From Siderastrea siderea (Eukaryota; Cnidaria; Anthozoa; Scleractinia; Rhizangiidae): a stretch of DNA of 64,000 bases. Positions within the stretch are counted from its first letter, which is position 1. The number at the start of each line of letters is the position of its first letter. The translations under genes were made by a program, and so were the position numbers. The DNA lies in NCBI GenBank assembly GCA_964030785.1, contig OZ034972.1:11843319-11907318 (forward strand), given 5' to 3'. The notes below the pieces were generated by a model. That model had not been told where the DNA came from and did not search any database. It saw only the letters and a list, made by a program, of their open reading frames with translations. Positions 47,225 through 59,753 of this stretch are shown here, in pieces.

Positions 47225-48322
47225 TGGCTCAGTCAATTCTAAGCGTGACCACCCGCCCCGGGCATTTGTCGGACATTTACTATTTTCTCTCCGGACATCT
47301 GCAAATGCCCGACAGTGGGATCAGCCAATGGTTACAAAACACCACGGTGCATGGGGTTAGAAGAGTGTGTAAATGCCCTACCGATGGGAGGGTGCCAATG
47401 GGGTATGGGTCCGATGGGACAAGAACAAAATTGCATTTTCTCACAAACAAGCCGAAAGCCTAAAATTTGACACCATTAAGTAATAACAATACCTTCAGTA
47501 TTACTTTACTTGATTGAATTTTGCTTTAAAATGCCTAGGAAACTACGGTACAATTTAATTAATAGCCACAGAGCTTCTCCAGGCCTCTCTTTCTTAGCCA
47601 ATCGCTCACGAAAGCAGTATTTTTGCCGTAAAAGTAGCTAAAAGTCCTCTATACTCGCCTTCACTTCGCCTATCTTGGTCGAATGTGGAGGGTACACAAT
47701 AGGTTTCTGAGATCCTGCTGTCCCGCCCTTTTTTCCAGGTAATCCCGCCATCTCGCCCTTCTTTACGTGAAAATCCCGATCCCGCCGAGTTTAATAAAGT
47801 TCAGTGCATAAAAAAATCGTAATCCCATTTCCCGCCACTGACCCCTTGCGATTCTTGCATCCCGACCTCTCAAAACCCCGATACCTCGCTCCCGCTTGTG
47901 GCTGAAATTCCCGCTCCCCGCTCCTATTTTAAATTTGCATCCCGAATATCGTCCCCCCAAATTAAGATATGTCAAATCCCGCATCCCGCCAAACCTATTG
48001 TGGACCCTCAATATGCGAAGGCAGCGGGAAAGCGAAGAATACAGAAACAATTTGCGAGGGGAGAAGGCTAGTAAAATTTAATAATACATGACTTTTTTAT
48101 TAAAAAAAAAATGATTAATCTCTCTTTTCATAAGAATATGCAGTGCTCTCTTCTTTAAATCAAATAAAATAAGCAGAAGAAAAAAATGAAAAAATTGACA
48201 AATGCTTCACCACCGGGCAGATCTCTGATGACAAATGCTCCACGGTGGAGACCGAGAAAATGACAGATGCCCAACAAATGCCCGGAGAGGGGGATGGCCA
48301 CGCTTGGAATTGACTGAGTCAT
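47225..48322. mobile_element. TIR element of about 1.1 kb with a nested insertion
   Basis: The left end TGGCTCAGTCAATTCTAAGC, then GTGACCACCCG and GGGCATTTGTCGGACAT, is inverse to the right end around 48250-48322 (AATTGACTGAGTCA preceded by GGCCACGC and AACAAATGCCCG). TIRs are about 75 bp and imperfect. No transposase was recognised. It abuts the 48333 MITE. Confidence 0.65.
47688..48009. mobile_element. Nested 322-bp inverted-repeat element
   Basis: Starts GAGGGTACACAATAGGTTT and ends AAACCTATTGTGGACCCTC, giving TIRs of about 19 bp. The interior is made of repeated ATCCCG/CCCGCC motifs. It sits within the 47225-48322 element. Confidence 0.65.
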
Positions 48323-48332
48323 TAGTTACCTA

Positions 48333-48527
48333 GACTGCGAGTAGTCTCTAATTTTGGCGATGGCGATTTGTGGGGCGGGCGAAATACACACGCGCGCGCG
48401 AAAGTTCGAGGAGACACGACGCGAAGGGAGCGCCGAAATATTCGCGTCTCCTCGAAATTTCGCGCGCGCGTGTGTATTTCGTCCGTCCCACAATCGCCAT
48501 CACCAAAATTAGAGACTACTCGCAGTC
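48333..48527. mobile_element. Palindromic TA-flanked MITE, 195 bp
   Basis: Arms GACTGCGAGTAGTCTCTAAT and ATTAGAGACTACTCGCAGTC continue through TTTTGGCGATGGCGAT and ATACACACGCGCGCGCGAAA to the centre. TA lies on both sides (48331-48332 and 48528-48529). The core is rich in CG. Confidence 0.9.
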
Positions 48528-48529
48528 TA

Positions 48530-49688
48530 TTAGTTGCCATGTTTGCATTAGACGACAAGCTGTCTCTCTTCCCGCTCAGGGATTGTCAATCCCGGAAAGC
48601 GAAAAGTAGCGGTACACAAAGCCCCTGCTGCGTGGAAAAGTGACGCGCGCGTGAGTCGCCAGTAAAGTGACGCTTGTGGCTCATCACGCGCATCAAGCAG
48701 CCCGCGATTTTCGCGCTCGCTCCAATGTTCTTTTTTATTCATTTCCTAGTCTATGTTTACATCAAATGGCATCAAATGGCAGAAAATACCTTGAAAAAAG
48801 TTTTATTGTCCAGCGACATTCATGACTCAGCGACGTGCTGACCCCGCGTTTGGGCAGGCACTTTGGCTGGGCGGTAACGTAGGCGCGTGATAACCGCGTT
48901 CGACAGCACATCAGTACGGAGGAAGTCGAACGCTCCAGATAAATTACGATCTCATGAAACTTAAATTGAGTCATGCACGACTCTAACGTAATATCGCAAT
49001 GCTTTGCCGCTTTTTTGTTTTGTTTGTTTTTTTCCCCCTTTATTTTGGTCTTACTCACGCAAGCAATACTGCCATCTGGCTATATTAGCTAGTGTACTGA
49101 AAAACCCGCGTGTACCCACCTTTTGGGCGGAAAGAAAAAATACGCCCTCGCTTTTCTAGAAACTCTGGCAGATGACTCAAGCATTTCGAAGAGGGTGAAA
49201 GAAACCTGGCAACAGAGCCAACAATTTACTTGACGTGTTCATTTTTTGTGTCTAGCATTTCCTAATAAATTATACAAACTGCCAAAAATTGAGAACGAAT
49301 GACATTGTAAAACACTTCGAATTCGTGGGAGTAAACTTTTATAAAAGCTTGTAGCAAGTTTTAAATTTATTCAGTAAACGTATGGTCAATTTTAATTATA
49401 TTTTCTCGTAATGACCAAATATGGTTAAACGAAATACAATGTAGAACAAGTCGATAGATTATTTCGTGTTCGAAGTGTTTCGTGTAAATCGGCAGGAAAT
49501 ATAGCACTAGACGTGACCGAAAGAACTGTAAAATCTTAATACCATTGTGTGATATCACTCAAGTTGAGTGAAATACTTTTGATCTAGCGTCTTAGCTGAA
49601 ATGTGCCAACGATTTCCGGTCAGGAACAAAAATATCCTTGACGTTGTCAATTGGACTTTGCGCGGTCGTTATGGTAACACAAAGTTAT
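48530..49688. other. Spacer before the divergent promoter
   Basis: No gene recognised. Confidence 0.5.
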
Positions 49689-49701
49689 CTCCCAGCATGC
49701 A
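49689..49701. promoter_or_regulatory. ZNF143/Staf-type motif (CCCAGCATGC)
   Basis: CTCCCAGCATGCA matches the conserved core of the ZNF143/Staf site found at many animal bidirectional and housekeeping promoters. It lies about 530 bp upstream of the PAP2-like start codon and about 240 bp from the candidate minus-strand exon. Confidence 0.4.
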
Positions 49702-49902
49702 ACGGCATTCCTCCCTTTCAACACTCCACTGAAGATGGAGTAAGTGTGCGGGGTAACGAAAGTTACTGTACTCATACTCAAAACACGGAATTCTTCTAAA
49801 GAAACTCCATCATCTTATTAGCAGATCACCTAACAACGCTTTTCTCTATCCTAAGAGTATCCTTCGACGAACTGAAGTGAAAGCTAAAGAGTGAAATCTT
49901 AC

Positions 49903-49938
49903 CACGTTTTGTCGACACGCCCGCTCGACGAACGCCAT
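49903..49938 (-). CDS. Candidate first coding exon of a divergent gene
   Basis: On the minus strand ATGGCGTTCGTCGAG opens a 12-codon stretch that ends at a strong donor (ACGTG|GTAAGA, exon end 49903). The ATATGGCG context is YY1-like, as at many TATA-less starts. The partner exons are not found with confidence. One weak candidate acceptor lies near 49736, followed by 19 codons and a stop. It would share a promoter with the PAP2-like gene, 285 bp away. It could equally be an untranslated leader or chance. Confidence 0.25.
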
Positions 49939-50222
49939 ATTGGTTGAAATTTGCAACTCGAGACAGGAGAGCCGAAGCAGATTCCTTGGACGAACAGCAA
50001 CCGACACTCGCGTATTTTGAACGCTTACGACAGGGAACAATGTACAGATAGCAGTATTCTCAAGAAATTCATTTGCGTTTTAGATTTGTCGTTGGAGGAA
50101 AGTTCGTGAAATTGGCGGCCTCGCTTTTGTAATATTCGCGTGGTTAACCGACTAGCTGGAGTAGCTGCTTCAAAGGAAAGATAAACTTTTATTGTGGAAA
50201 AATATTTTTAGAAATATCTACA

Positions 50223-53200
50223 ATGAGTTCTCGGACTGGAAAACATTTCAAGGGTGACAAGGATCTTATCATTCACGACAAAACTGGAAGGGTAATTTAT
50301 TTGTACTATTTTACTACTTGCGAGAGCGTACCTCCCGTGTGCTTTCGTCTACACAAGCCTGTTTATGATACTCTTGCATCTTGTCCTCAAACTGTTTGCG
50401 TATTCTTTTATTTGCAGATTTTAATTTCCTGGAACCGCTTTGCAAGGTCATTAAAGGAGGCTTTCGAACTCTACTGGGAAACTAAACAGGTACGAACGCG
50501 GGAGTAACTGTTTTCCTCATTAGATGATTTTACGATTAAACTCTGGAAGTTGTTTTGGCACAAATTAGCGACCTTTTTAGTCCATTTTGGCATTCATGAC
50601 CGCTTCTCTAAAGTTTGCACAATTTGATGTTTGGAATTCGTGTTCTGTGACAAAGAAATTGATTTCATGGTGTACGTTTCATTGTTTTCAATCGAGTTCT
50701 TTCGTCCGTATTTGGTCGTTTGAAGTTGTTCTTTCTCGTGTTGATGAAGCGTAAAATTTATTCAAGCATTTCTTGAATAATTGATAACTTGAGGCGTTCC
50801 TAATTTTGTCCATTTTATAGCTCCAAAAGGATAGTCTTAGGCTCGTTTTATAAATTTGTAGAGAGTTAGGGGATATAGCTTTTAATGCACGCTTGTGCGA
50901 TGTTGTGTTTTGCGCAATGCACGGTTGCGTGCTGAGAAGGGGAGGTGTCTTGTAGAGAACTCGTATTGATTTGCATTTACAAAGTAAACAAGAGTTAAAA
51001 TATTTTCACCGACCACTGCGTTTTGTCAAAATATACTGTTCAAAACATCGAGCGTCTTTTGAAGTCGTTCTATTTCTACTTTCGTGAGGTTTTCAGGGCT
51101 AGAGTTAATACCACGTTGGAAAAACGTGCGTAACGAAACAAGTTGAAAACCAAGGTCACGACATATCAATTTCACACTGGTGCCTCAACCTCCGCTTTTA
51201 TGTACATCTTCCTGTATAGCCTTCAAACTATCAGAAAAATTTCTCGATTGCAGATTTTCCTCATTAAGTCCTTTATTACTGGAAATACATAACCAAATCT
51301 AACCCTTTCACTATGCTAACTGTTGCAACTCAAAAGATCACGATGGTTCTAAATTTTTTACCAAACTGGGTTTGCAAGTGGAACTTAATCGCATCCGGGT
51401 GGTATTTTGATGTTTAGGAGGTCAATATTGAAGTCACAGAAGTAATCCGGGGACTGTCACGTTTTATAGGAGTAAATTTTTTGCAAAAGCCCTCTTGAAT
51501 TTTTTCTGTACATGCAACAAACATGGTTGTGAATTACCTTAGAGCTATTTATTCTATGCTGAAGAAACAGCTGTGTCCTTCGGGTTTTGTCGAAATCTGT
51601 AGATTTTTTGTGAAATGTGGCTTTGTTTTTGTTTTTTCCTCTCTTCTTGCTTAACACCTTGTCACACCTGAATATTTCTGAACAACTACCCCTCTAAGCA
51701 ACCATCTGCTTTTAAGGAGGCTCGAAACAGTTTTGTTGGGCGCGCGCAGACTGGGTTCCAATTTTCCCGTGAGACTCAAAAATTAAAACAAACAAACAAA
51801 AATGGCGTTGCGCTCTCGTCTGGATTTAATATTTTGCGCCGGTCTTTTAAAAGCTTTGTGTAGGCAAGGTTGAAAATGACTGGAACTTAGATGACAATTC
51901 ACTTGAATCATGTCCTCTTCAATGTTATCAACGCGATCGTCAACTCTGCCGCATATGAAACGCAAATTTTTCGCGAACTGCGATTCGTATTTCTGAGAAA
52001 ACATTCCCATTTAGAAAAAAGACAAAAATAAAAAATAAAAAAAACAGGCACACACACACGTTTACGGTGTTGTTAGCAAAAACAATGTAGACTACAGTAA
52101 AAGGTTTTTATTGTCTTCTCATCATGAAATAACAGGGCAAGAAAAAACTAAAAGAAAAAATTAGTGTAACAAAATTAAACTTGCAGTGAGCGAAAAAAAT
52201 ACCTTGTGAAACAGACAGATTTTGACTCAATAAAGAGACTTATTCATGTCGAAATGTTGACAAACCAGCCGGTACAAAGAAAATATTACAAACAATGAGG
52301 GGAAAGATTCGCTTTCCATTTTGCTGAAGTGGTAGTTTCAACCTCAGTTTCACCGTAAATCTGTTTACTTGCGAAACAAAATTAAAAAGCGTACAAGAGA
52401 ATTTCAAAACAATTCATCGCGCGCTATATTTTTATCAGCAGTCGGCTCGCTAAAAACAAGTTTGTTTTTTCAAGTTAGTTTTCTGGGAAATACTCCACAT
52501 TTCCGGATAAAAGAAGTGCTCTCTTATTTGCTTAATTAAGTGATAGTGCGATAGTTTGGTGGTAATACGTTTTTTTCCGTAATGCAAGAAGAAAAACCGA
52601 CCTGTAGAATAATTTCAAAACATTACCGCGCGCTATCTTTGTAAATTCGTTTGGTACGAAATACTCCAAACGTTCTGATAAAAGAAATGGTTTCTATCTT
52701 GCCGAACTGGTAATATTGATAATTTGACTGTTATTGGTTTTTCCTGGGGCGAAAACAATTCTTCAAACCTTCAAAGCGGTTCTTTTTAAATTGAGTTTTG
52801 ATCAATCAATCGAACAAGTTTTATCAACAGAGAATTCTTGACAACATTGACACTTATCAAAGATCATCAAAGGTAGTTTTGTCCTCGTTTCAATACATAC
52901 CTCTACATAAGGGACTTCTTCAATGTATTGCTTTTATAGTCGGAAATGTTGTCTTTTTGTTAATTCTGTCCTTCTGCTCCTTTAAGACATATAATCCCGA
53001 AGTGGTGTCCATGTACGCGTTGCTGAACTCCGTTTGAAGGACAACCTTCCTTGCCTGATTGCAGTATTTTCGAAACTCCGTTGTTTTTAAGATTTTCAAG
53101 CACATTCCACTTTGGTAGAAGTACTTGCTCTCCATCGCATACGTTTCTAATCCTCGTTTAGGTTAAGAATCGTTGACATGTAAATAATTGTACAATGGTA

Positions 53201-54551
53201 TAAACAGTAAGCTAAAGTCCACCACCGCTTTCGAAAACATGATATTTGTGAACGAACGCTGCGAACGTTTGCAAACATTTAGAGATAAGTTCAGTTTTCA
53301 CGGAGTTCAAATAGGCTCTTCAGGCAGACGATAAATCAAAACAAGTACAGAAAGCAGCCTGTCTTACCAGGATTAAGACAATCTTTGTTCCCAAGGTGTA
53401 AAAGAAGCATTAGTCGCCATTCTGAGCGAAGTGCCGATGAATTCACTTGAGATAGAATCAAGCTGCACGAGGAGGAAAACATTCCGCTATATTTGGCGCC
53501 AAGGATCCAATGATTTGAAAATAAATGTTCTTCGACAAGCACAGATCCACCCAAAACGTCACCTTTTCAAACGTAAAGAAAGTCATCAGGGCGAAAGAAA
53601 TGCCCAACGAAATAAACCTGGAATAAACAGACTTGAAACCGCGTGCCGAGAGTGGCGTGACAATTTCTGCTCATGCGCAATTGCCTATCTTGTCGTGTCG
53701 AAATTTTCAACATTTTGTAACTTAGGAAGAACATAATTTCGCTTCCGCTCGGTATATTTCTTTGATTTTTTGCATGTTAACTCTTATATGCCCAAAGAGT
53801 TTTTCAAGCGAGATTAAAAAAATTCTGTCGTACGGGAGAAAAGTTAAAGGTAAATTCGTAAAAAAGTGTTTTTTGCTGAAAGTTTTCGACAGAATTTTCT
53901 TTAACTTAATCCTCAGGTAGCTTACTAGAATCAAAGGTCGTATGCAAAATTTGAAGAAATTTCACCGTCAAATTTTCAAGCAAACTCAGGATATCTCTAT
54001 TTTATGGTCATACTTCGAAACCCAACTGCGTTGCCATGGCAACAAATTTCTTAAGGAATCTACAAAAAATTGCCACTTTCATATTATCGTTATTTTGTGG
54101 CAAAATTTGATCATGATTGGCCAACTCTAACATATATATTTTAACTCCCAAATATAATGCATCGAAAAAAACAAGAACCCTTTTGAGCCACCTTAACAAC
54201 CATCTTTGTCACAAGCTGTTTCAATCAGTTCTCAATTGAAGTCTTGAACATGGTCATCTTCTGTGAGTGTCTGCGCCTCCTGATCCAACCGTGACATTAA
54301 TGCGAAAAGAAATAAAATGAAGCTGCAATGACAGTCGAGAATGGCTGAAAAAAATCTGCCTATTTCAATAAAATCCCAACTTTGGTCAGATGTAATGTCT
54401 GGGAATTGTTTTAATAAATACGGTAGCAGTGACTGTCTACATTGAAGTGTGGTGCTGTCTCATGGGATCTCTGCCTTCTGGTCATGTGATAGGAACATTG
54501 TTTTGTCAGATCTTAATGGTGTCTTGATCAGGCATATATCCTTTCCAAAAA

Positions 54552-54588
<37 letters not shown>

Positions 54589-55514
54589 TGCAAATCTGTG
54601 AAAAGTATGAAATGTGCAGTGTACTTGAATTCAGTTTTCATTCACCAATGTGTCTTGCTTCTCTTTAATAGGCTGAGATAACATCTTGGTTCGAGGAACT
54701 CCCAAAAAAGATCAAGAAAGTTCCATTCAAGGATACAGCAGTTGCTGCCATTCCATTCCTGTTTTATCTCATAGTTTATTCAAATTATTCTCTTTTTCGA
54801 ACATTACTTGGACTTGGAAAGGTGACAAAGCCTAATCATACATTCCTGCCGTGGATGGAAGTTCTTGTGTTTCACTGTCTTCCTCATCAGATACTAGCAA
54901 AGTTTGCCCATCCTGTACTTGACTGTATTGCTGCCATGCCTTATTTGTTTCACTTTGCTCTTCCATTCTTATTTGCGTTCTTCAAAGTTGCTAGCAATCG
55001 CAACATCCGTGGAGTGTTCCCATTCCTTTGGTGTGCTGGCTGGGTGAATCTAGTCGCAACAATAATTCAGTTCCTATTTCCTACAGCACCGCCGTGGTAT
55101 GTTGACTCTGTCGTCTTCAGTCCATATGGAGAAGTTCTAAAGACAGCTGCCAATGAAGCTGGATTTCATAGACTAGATGCAGCTCTTGGAGTTCCATTCT
55201 TTCATGGGATTTACGCTGCATCACCGTTACCATTTGGAGCATTTCCCTCACTGCATGTTGCGTGGCCTGCTGTGATACTAGTTAGCGGACCTTGGATAAA
55301 TGAGAAGTTTGCCATGTTTCATGTTGTGTGGATCACATGGGCTGCTCTGTATTCAAATCATCATTATGGGGTGGATGCAGTGGGAGGAATATTTTTGGTT
55401 TTCTTGGTTAATTTTATGATGCGTAAAGTATGGTGCCCATTTCCTTTGGAAAATGGCAAGAAACCCTCTTGTCATCTTTGTCAAAGAATGTCGCCACCTT
55501 TGTTACAAGTTTAA
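50223..55514 (+). CDS. PAP2-superfamily membrane protein, AUR1/inositol phosphorylceramide synthase-like
   Basis: 327 residues in three exons: 50223-50291, 50418-50489, 54672-55514 (TAA). The protein has about six membrane segments. Catalytic-type motifs: FPTAPPWY (183-190), GAFPSLHVAWP (His242) and HHYGVDAVGG (His278, Asp282). The His...His-x3-Asp set is that of lipid phosphotransferases of the PAP2_3/AUR1 group, where fungal Aur1 moves phosphoinositol onto ceramide in the Golgi. The animal substrate is unknown; a sphingolipid or phospholipid headgroup transfer is an inference from the family. The N-terminal 60 residues are hydrophilic and not recognised. Intron 1 (126 bp) is a multiple of three and lacks in-frame stops, so its retention would add 42 residues. 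Intron 2 is 4.2 kb. The start is the first ATG after a likely TATA-less promoter. Confidence 0.88.
54553..54588. repeat. (ATT)n microsatellite
   Basis: Twelve ATT units in intron 2 of the PAP2-like gene, 84 bp before the exon 3 acceptor. Confidence 0.97.
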
Positions 55515-55947
55515 AACTAGTACTCTGTCCATCTTTCCTAAAATTATGTTGAAATGTGACCAATGGTTGGGTTTAAATCTTCATTAACGTATATTAATAT
55601 GCCTAAACAGAAACCAGTTGATGCTTTGTGGTGTTGACAGTCACGCTTTTCTAATGAGAAATTGGCCTAGCTGTTGATCAATGTTATTTTTCGTTTTGGT
55701 TTACATGATTATACATTGCAATTTGGCTGTATTAGAAGTATTGAATGATATATAGGAAATTTAAAACTCTGATTTGACTTGACTAGCAGCTGACTCCTCA
55801 ATAGAATTTAAAGCATTTAAAAGTCTTCTGGGTGGTTGAAAGTCAAATTGTTGAAATTTTTGTGTGATGATTGTACACAATTAACTGCACCATGAAAAGA
55901 ATGTCAGAAATATATCTAACCATACTTGCATTCAATGCATTTTTAAT

Positions 55948-55953
55948 AATAAA
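55948..55953 (+). other. Candidate poly(A) signal AATAAA of the PAP2-like gene
   Basis: First good AATAAA, 434 bp after the stop codon. A second lies at 56795-56800, followed by a T/G-rich stretch, and could be used instead. Confidence 0.4.
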
Positions 55954-57071
55954 TCAATAACACTTGATATAGGACAAAAACGAAATAGTTTTCTTCAAAT
56001 TATACATGCATTATGCCTTGGATTTCAATATACTTAATCATCGCATCTACTCATGTAACATTGATATAGGTAGAAACATGACATTTTTGGAATTCAGTGT
56101 AAATTTGACATTAATGTAGTTGTAGTAGTTAGATTTTGATTTCATTTTTCTAGTGAAACGTGAAAAAAATCTTATAGATATTTTGTGCTTGGTTTTCCTT
56201 TTTGAAGGACTACACATTTCGTTGGTTGTTAGGAGAGGATGTATGACATAAAAGACAATTGAATTCTTTTGGAGAAAGGGTGCTAAAAATATATATATTG
56301 ATTATATATAAAGGGTTTATCTGAATCTCTATGAAAAAAAGTTGGGTTACCTTTTGTTAAGCAAGCTAGAGAGTTGCTGGTGAGTCTTACAATTCAGTTG
56401 GAGGTTACTTTTTTTTTAATCGTTTACCTCACACTTTCAGTAGATACCAGAGCGCACATTCCATTTTTCACTTGTAGCGTTGGCTTTATGTCAAAAGTTA
56501 GACATTGGATAGTCCTAGTCTTGATTTACTTTATTATTATTTTTATTTGCAAAATACAATAGTAGAATTTTTGAAGGGTTTGCTGTTACAAAATTAGTTG
56601 GTTTACTTTTCTGAGACTTTTCATATGAAAACCAGTGCCAATATGTGTTGTCAAAAGTTGTAAACACTGCAAATTCTCTTGAAAACAGCAATCATGATTG
56701 ATTGTAACAGCAAATTTGTGTGTGAATGTCGCATAGTTTAACCAATATTAACAGTGAGTTGATCAAAAACAGTTTTGATAATGAGAGTGTTTTCAATAAA
56801 AACCTCACTGGATTGGTCTCATACTCTTGATTAACTTTTTCTGGGGGGGAGGGGGGGTCCCACCAGCCTCTGTAGCACTTTCTGTTGTATTAACGCAAGC
56901 ATCTAATTTCTTCTCACAGTATTAGTAGTTTATCAAACATACAGGTCACGAGAATAAAGGAAATGATCACCAATGATGAAAATGTCTTGATTTGTAATCA
57001 AATTTTCCCAACTAGCACCATAAGAAATATAAGAAAATGTTGGGGAGAATATGGACGTTAATATTGGGGCT
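55954..57071. other. 3' flank of the PAP2-like gene, no other gene
   Basis: AT-rich, contains a second AATAAA at 56795. No other features seen. Confidence 0.5.
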
Positions 57072-57073
57072 TA

Positions 57074-57681
57074 AGGACGTTCGCGCTAATTGTTGCTGCG
57101 CATCCTTACTGCGCACGCAATTCACTTCGCGATGTCATGCCACGTCATGCATTGAGCGCGCGCGCTGTTGAAGAAATGTGGAGATATATAGCGCTAGTGG
57201 GCACTTTAATATCTATGCACGGGTTTAACTCTCTTAAATGTTCGGTAACCCCATATTTTCTTTTGATAGATCACTTTCTTTGTCGATTATCTACGTTTTG
57301 TGAAAAATCAAAGAAAACCTGTGTTGTGGAAGTTTTATTTTTTTCAACTTTTCTGCCCTCGCATCATCGAATTCTGCTATTACTGTAGCTGCACGGTGCT
57401 CGCAAAAGTCCATCTTAGAGGTTGAGTTTAACTAAAAGGATGACACCGGTTCCATTATTTACTTGACAGACCCATTTAGATAACATTTGACACTGAGGCC
57501 ATGTCGAGTTACGAGGACCGATGTGTCAAATTTGGGGTAGTTTTCCACGCGCTTTATTTCGAAAACGAAGTCAGTGACCCCCCCAATTTTTTTGCATTTC
57601 TGACATAGGTAACTCATTATCTGACTGTAGCCAAACTATGAAAAAAATCTGTGTTGCAGAAGTTTTTCGCGCGAACGTCCT
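57074..57681. mobile_element. TA-flanked TIR element, 608 bp
   Basis: Ends AGGACGTTCGCGC and GCGCGAACGTCCT, with TA on both sides (57072-57073 and 57682-57683). The interior has no transposase. Short TIRs and a TA target suggest a non-autonomous Tc1/mariner-type element. Confidence 0.78.
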
Positions 57682-57914
57682 TAAAGGGTTAAGGTATCAG
57701 AAAGCGGAAAAATTGCCATTTTTCATAATTTGACTTTTTTAAATAGATAAATTTCCATACGATCTTTCATTTTAAAAAAACGGAGGCGAAAGAAAGCTAA
57801 GAAAAGTTTCAACCAAGAATGTGCAGCCATTTTAGCTGCAAGCGACAGAGGGTCGTATTAGAACCAGCAGGAATGGCTCGAAGAAGTGGAAGACCATGTA
57901 AACGATAGAGAAGT

Positions 57915-58355
57915 GAGCGAGCAGACGGTCGACTAGGCTCAGTCTCCAGCCGTGAGTGTCTCGATGCGCCCGCGATTCTCGCCACCTTCACGGCTGGGCG
58001 CACGGGTTTGGTTGCTTGTCCGTGACGTCATTGCAATTTTAATAATTATGCAGACAATCCACCAGTCATTTGCTTAAATTTTATCTGTTTTTTTTTTTAT
58101 CGTCTTGAAAAAGAGCGAAATGCGAAAAGTATGCCTGAAACGTCCTCCTAAAAGTGTGAAATTTCAAGAGAAAGACGAAATCCCGCTAAATTATGTCGCC
58201 CATTCTGCCCCGCAAATTTCAGGGGGCTTGTCTCTGATTGGTCAGTCTAAACAATAACCAAACCTGTGCGCCCAGCCGTGAAGGTGGCGAGAATCGCGGC
58301 GCATCGAGACACTCACGGCTGGAGACTGATGAGCCTAACGGTCGACCAGATGAGC
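57915..58355. repeat. Inverted repeat, about 100-bp GC-rich arms
   Basis: The left arm (57915-58020) and right arm (58240-58355) are near-identical inverse copies over CAGTCTCCAGCCGTGAGTGT, CTCGATGCGCC, CGATTCTCGCCACCTTCACG and GCTGGGCGCAC. The roughly 220-bp loop holds a CRE (TGACGTCA, 58023-58030). No clear target duplication. Confidence 0.8.
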
Positions 58356-59753
58356 GCGAGCCGCGCAAAAATACAGCTAAATGAATCCGTGGAGGTTTTC
58401 CGCGTTTTATCTCGTCTTCCACGCTGATTTCCAGTGAAGAAGCAAAATGACTCCCATCGTAACTCAAAGAAAGTAAATCATTATTAGGGACTGAGTAAAA
58501 GTAGCCGCCAGCACGTGGCACGGTTTGCAATCCGGCGGACCATGATTGTTTATATTGACTAGTCTTTCGTAGAATAAAAGAATCACCGGTGAAAAATCTT
58601 TTCTTCCTTACACAGCTAATGTCATTTCTTCTAGCATCTTTTCCTTTGCATCGACATCGGAAGTCAAACTCTCGGTGACGGCGCCCGCTCGCTCATCTGC
58701 CGCGTTTGTTTTTGTTCGCTTGGACGTTCTCGGCGACTTTCTGCGGGCCTTGGGCATCGTTAATTGACCTGGTCAGAATTTCGAAGATTAGTCACGATTG
58801 TACGTTAACTCCTACGTCGAAATTTGAACGCCGTTATGGTAAATCAAGCGATAATTTTGCGTTTACTAACCTGAGAGTTGTGGCTTCACACGTGTAGAAA
58901 GCGGTGTATTCAGGAGAATTATTTGCCGCCTTCGGGGCAGTTTGTGCGTGTTCCATGTTAACTGTCATAGTCCCATTGTTAGAGAAAACTTTTCTCTTAC
59001 CAGCCGCGGAAGTTTTCTTTTTCTTTTTCTTTTTCTTTTACAGGAAATAAAAAAGAACTTTTTCGCCAGAATCTTCCCAATGTGTACACCCTGTTGATGA
59101 TCAAAAACAACGTTGTTTGCCTTTATGCAGGGCGGGGAGCGACTCTTTTTTTTTGACTGTACGACTTAATATACCGATACCTTATCTTTATGAACCGTGA
59201 CACAGCCGCTTTACGACACTTCGACTTGCCGCAATACAGCTTTAGATAAAAAGCTTTTCAACTACAATTTATAACTTGAACGAAAACTTTACTTACCTTA
59301 ATGATATCGCCAAAGACACCGAATTCTTCTTTTACTGACATCTCCCAGCACTAAATCGGCATTAAGAACAAAATATTCCACAATTTATTGTCCATTTCGA
59401 ACACAATTTACAAGAAAATGACTCATTCTGTAACTCATCAACTCGCACAAATTTTCCACAACCCAGAGCTGCGATCCGTCGCGCTGGCCGAAAGGATCGC
59501 AACTCGGGGAACGAGAGTGGAGGAGAGCAGTGACATAACGAACATGCGCAGTGCGTTATTCAACTCTGACGATGGTGCCCGTTATAACGAGAGTTGGCTG
59601 TATTCAATGATTTCTAGTGGAACACCTTGAAATATTCCATGAATTGCTTGATTTTTCTGGATACTCGAGTGGAGTATTTTTGATATACCAAAAGAAAGTA
59701 TTGCATAGCTATCCCGTGGCTTTGTAACCTATTGTTTATTCACGCTGGAAATA
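58356..59753. other. Spacer, no recognised gene
   Basis: Holds a pyrimidine (TTTTTC)n run near 59010-59040 and, at 59579-59601, a lone copy of the terminal sequence of the 59754 element (CGTTATAACGAGAGTTGGCTG). No gene recognised. Confidence 0.5.

Noticed and set aside
50292..50417. Continuous 94-codon ORF across exons 1 and 2 of the PAP2-like gene
   Set aside because: The middle part is bounded by good splice signals and has a non-coding look, so I modelled it as an intron; retention is noted as a finding.
53336..53736. ORFs on both strands in intron 2 of the PAP2-like gene
   Set aside because: No domain signatures, overlapping on both strands, no splice signals that join the gene.
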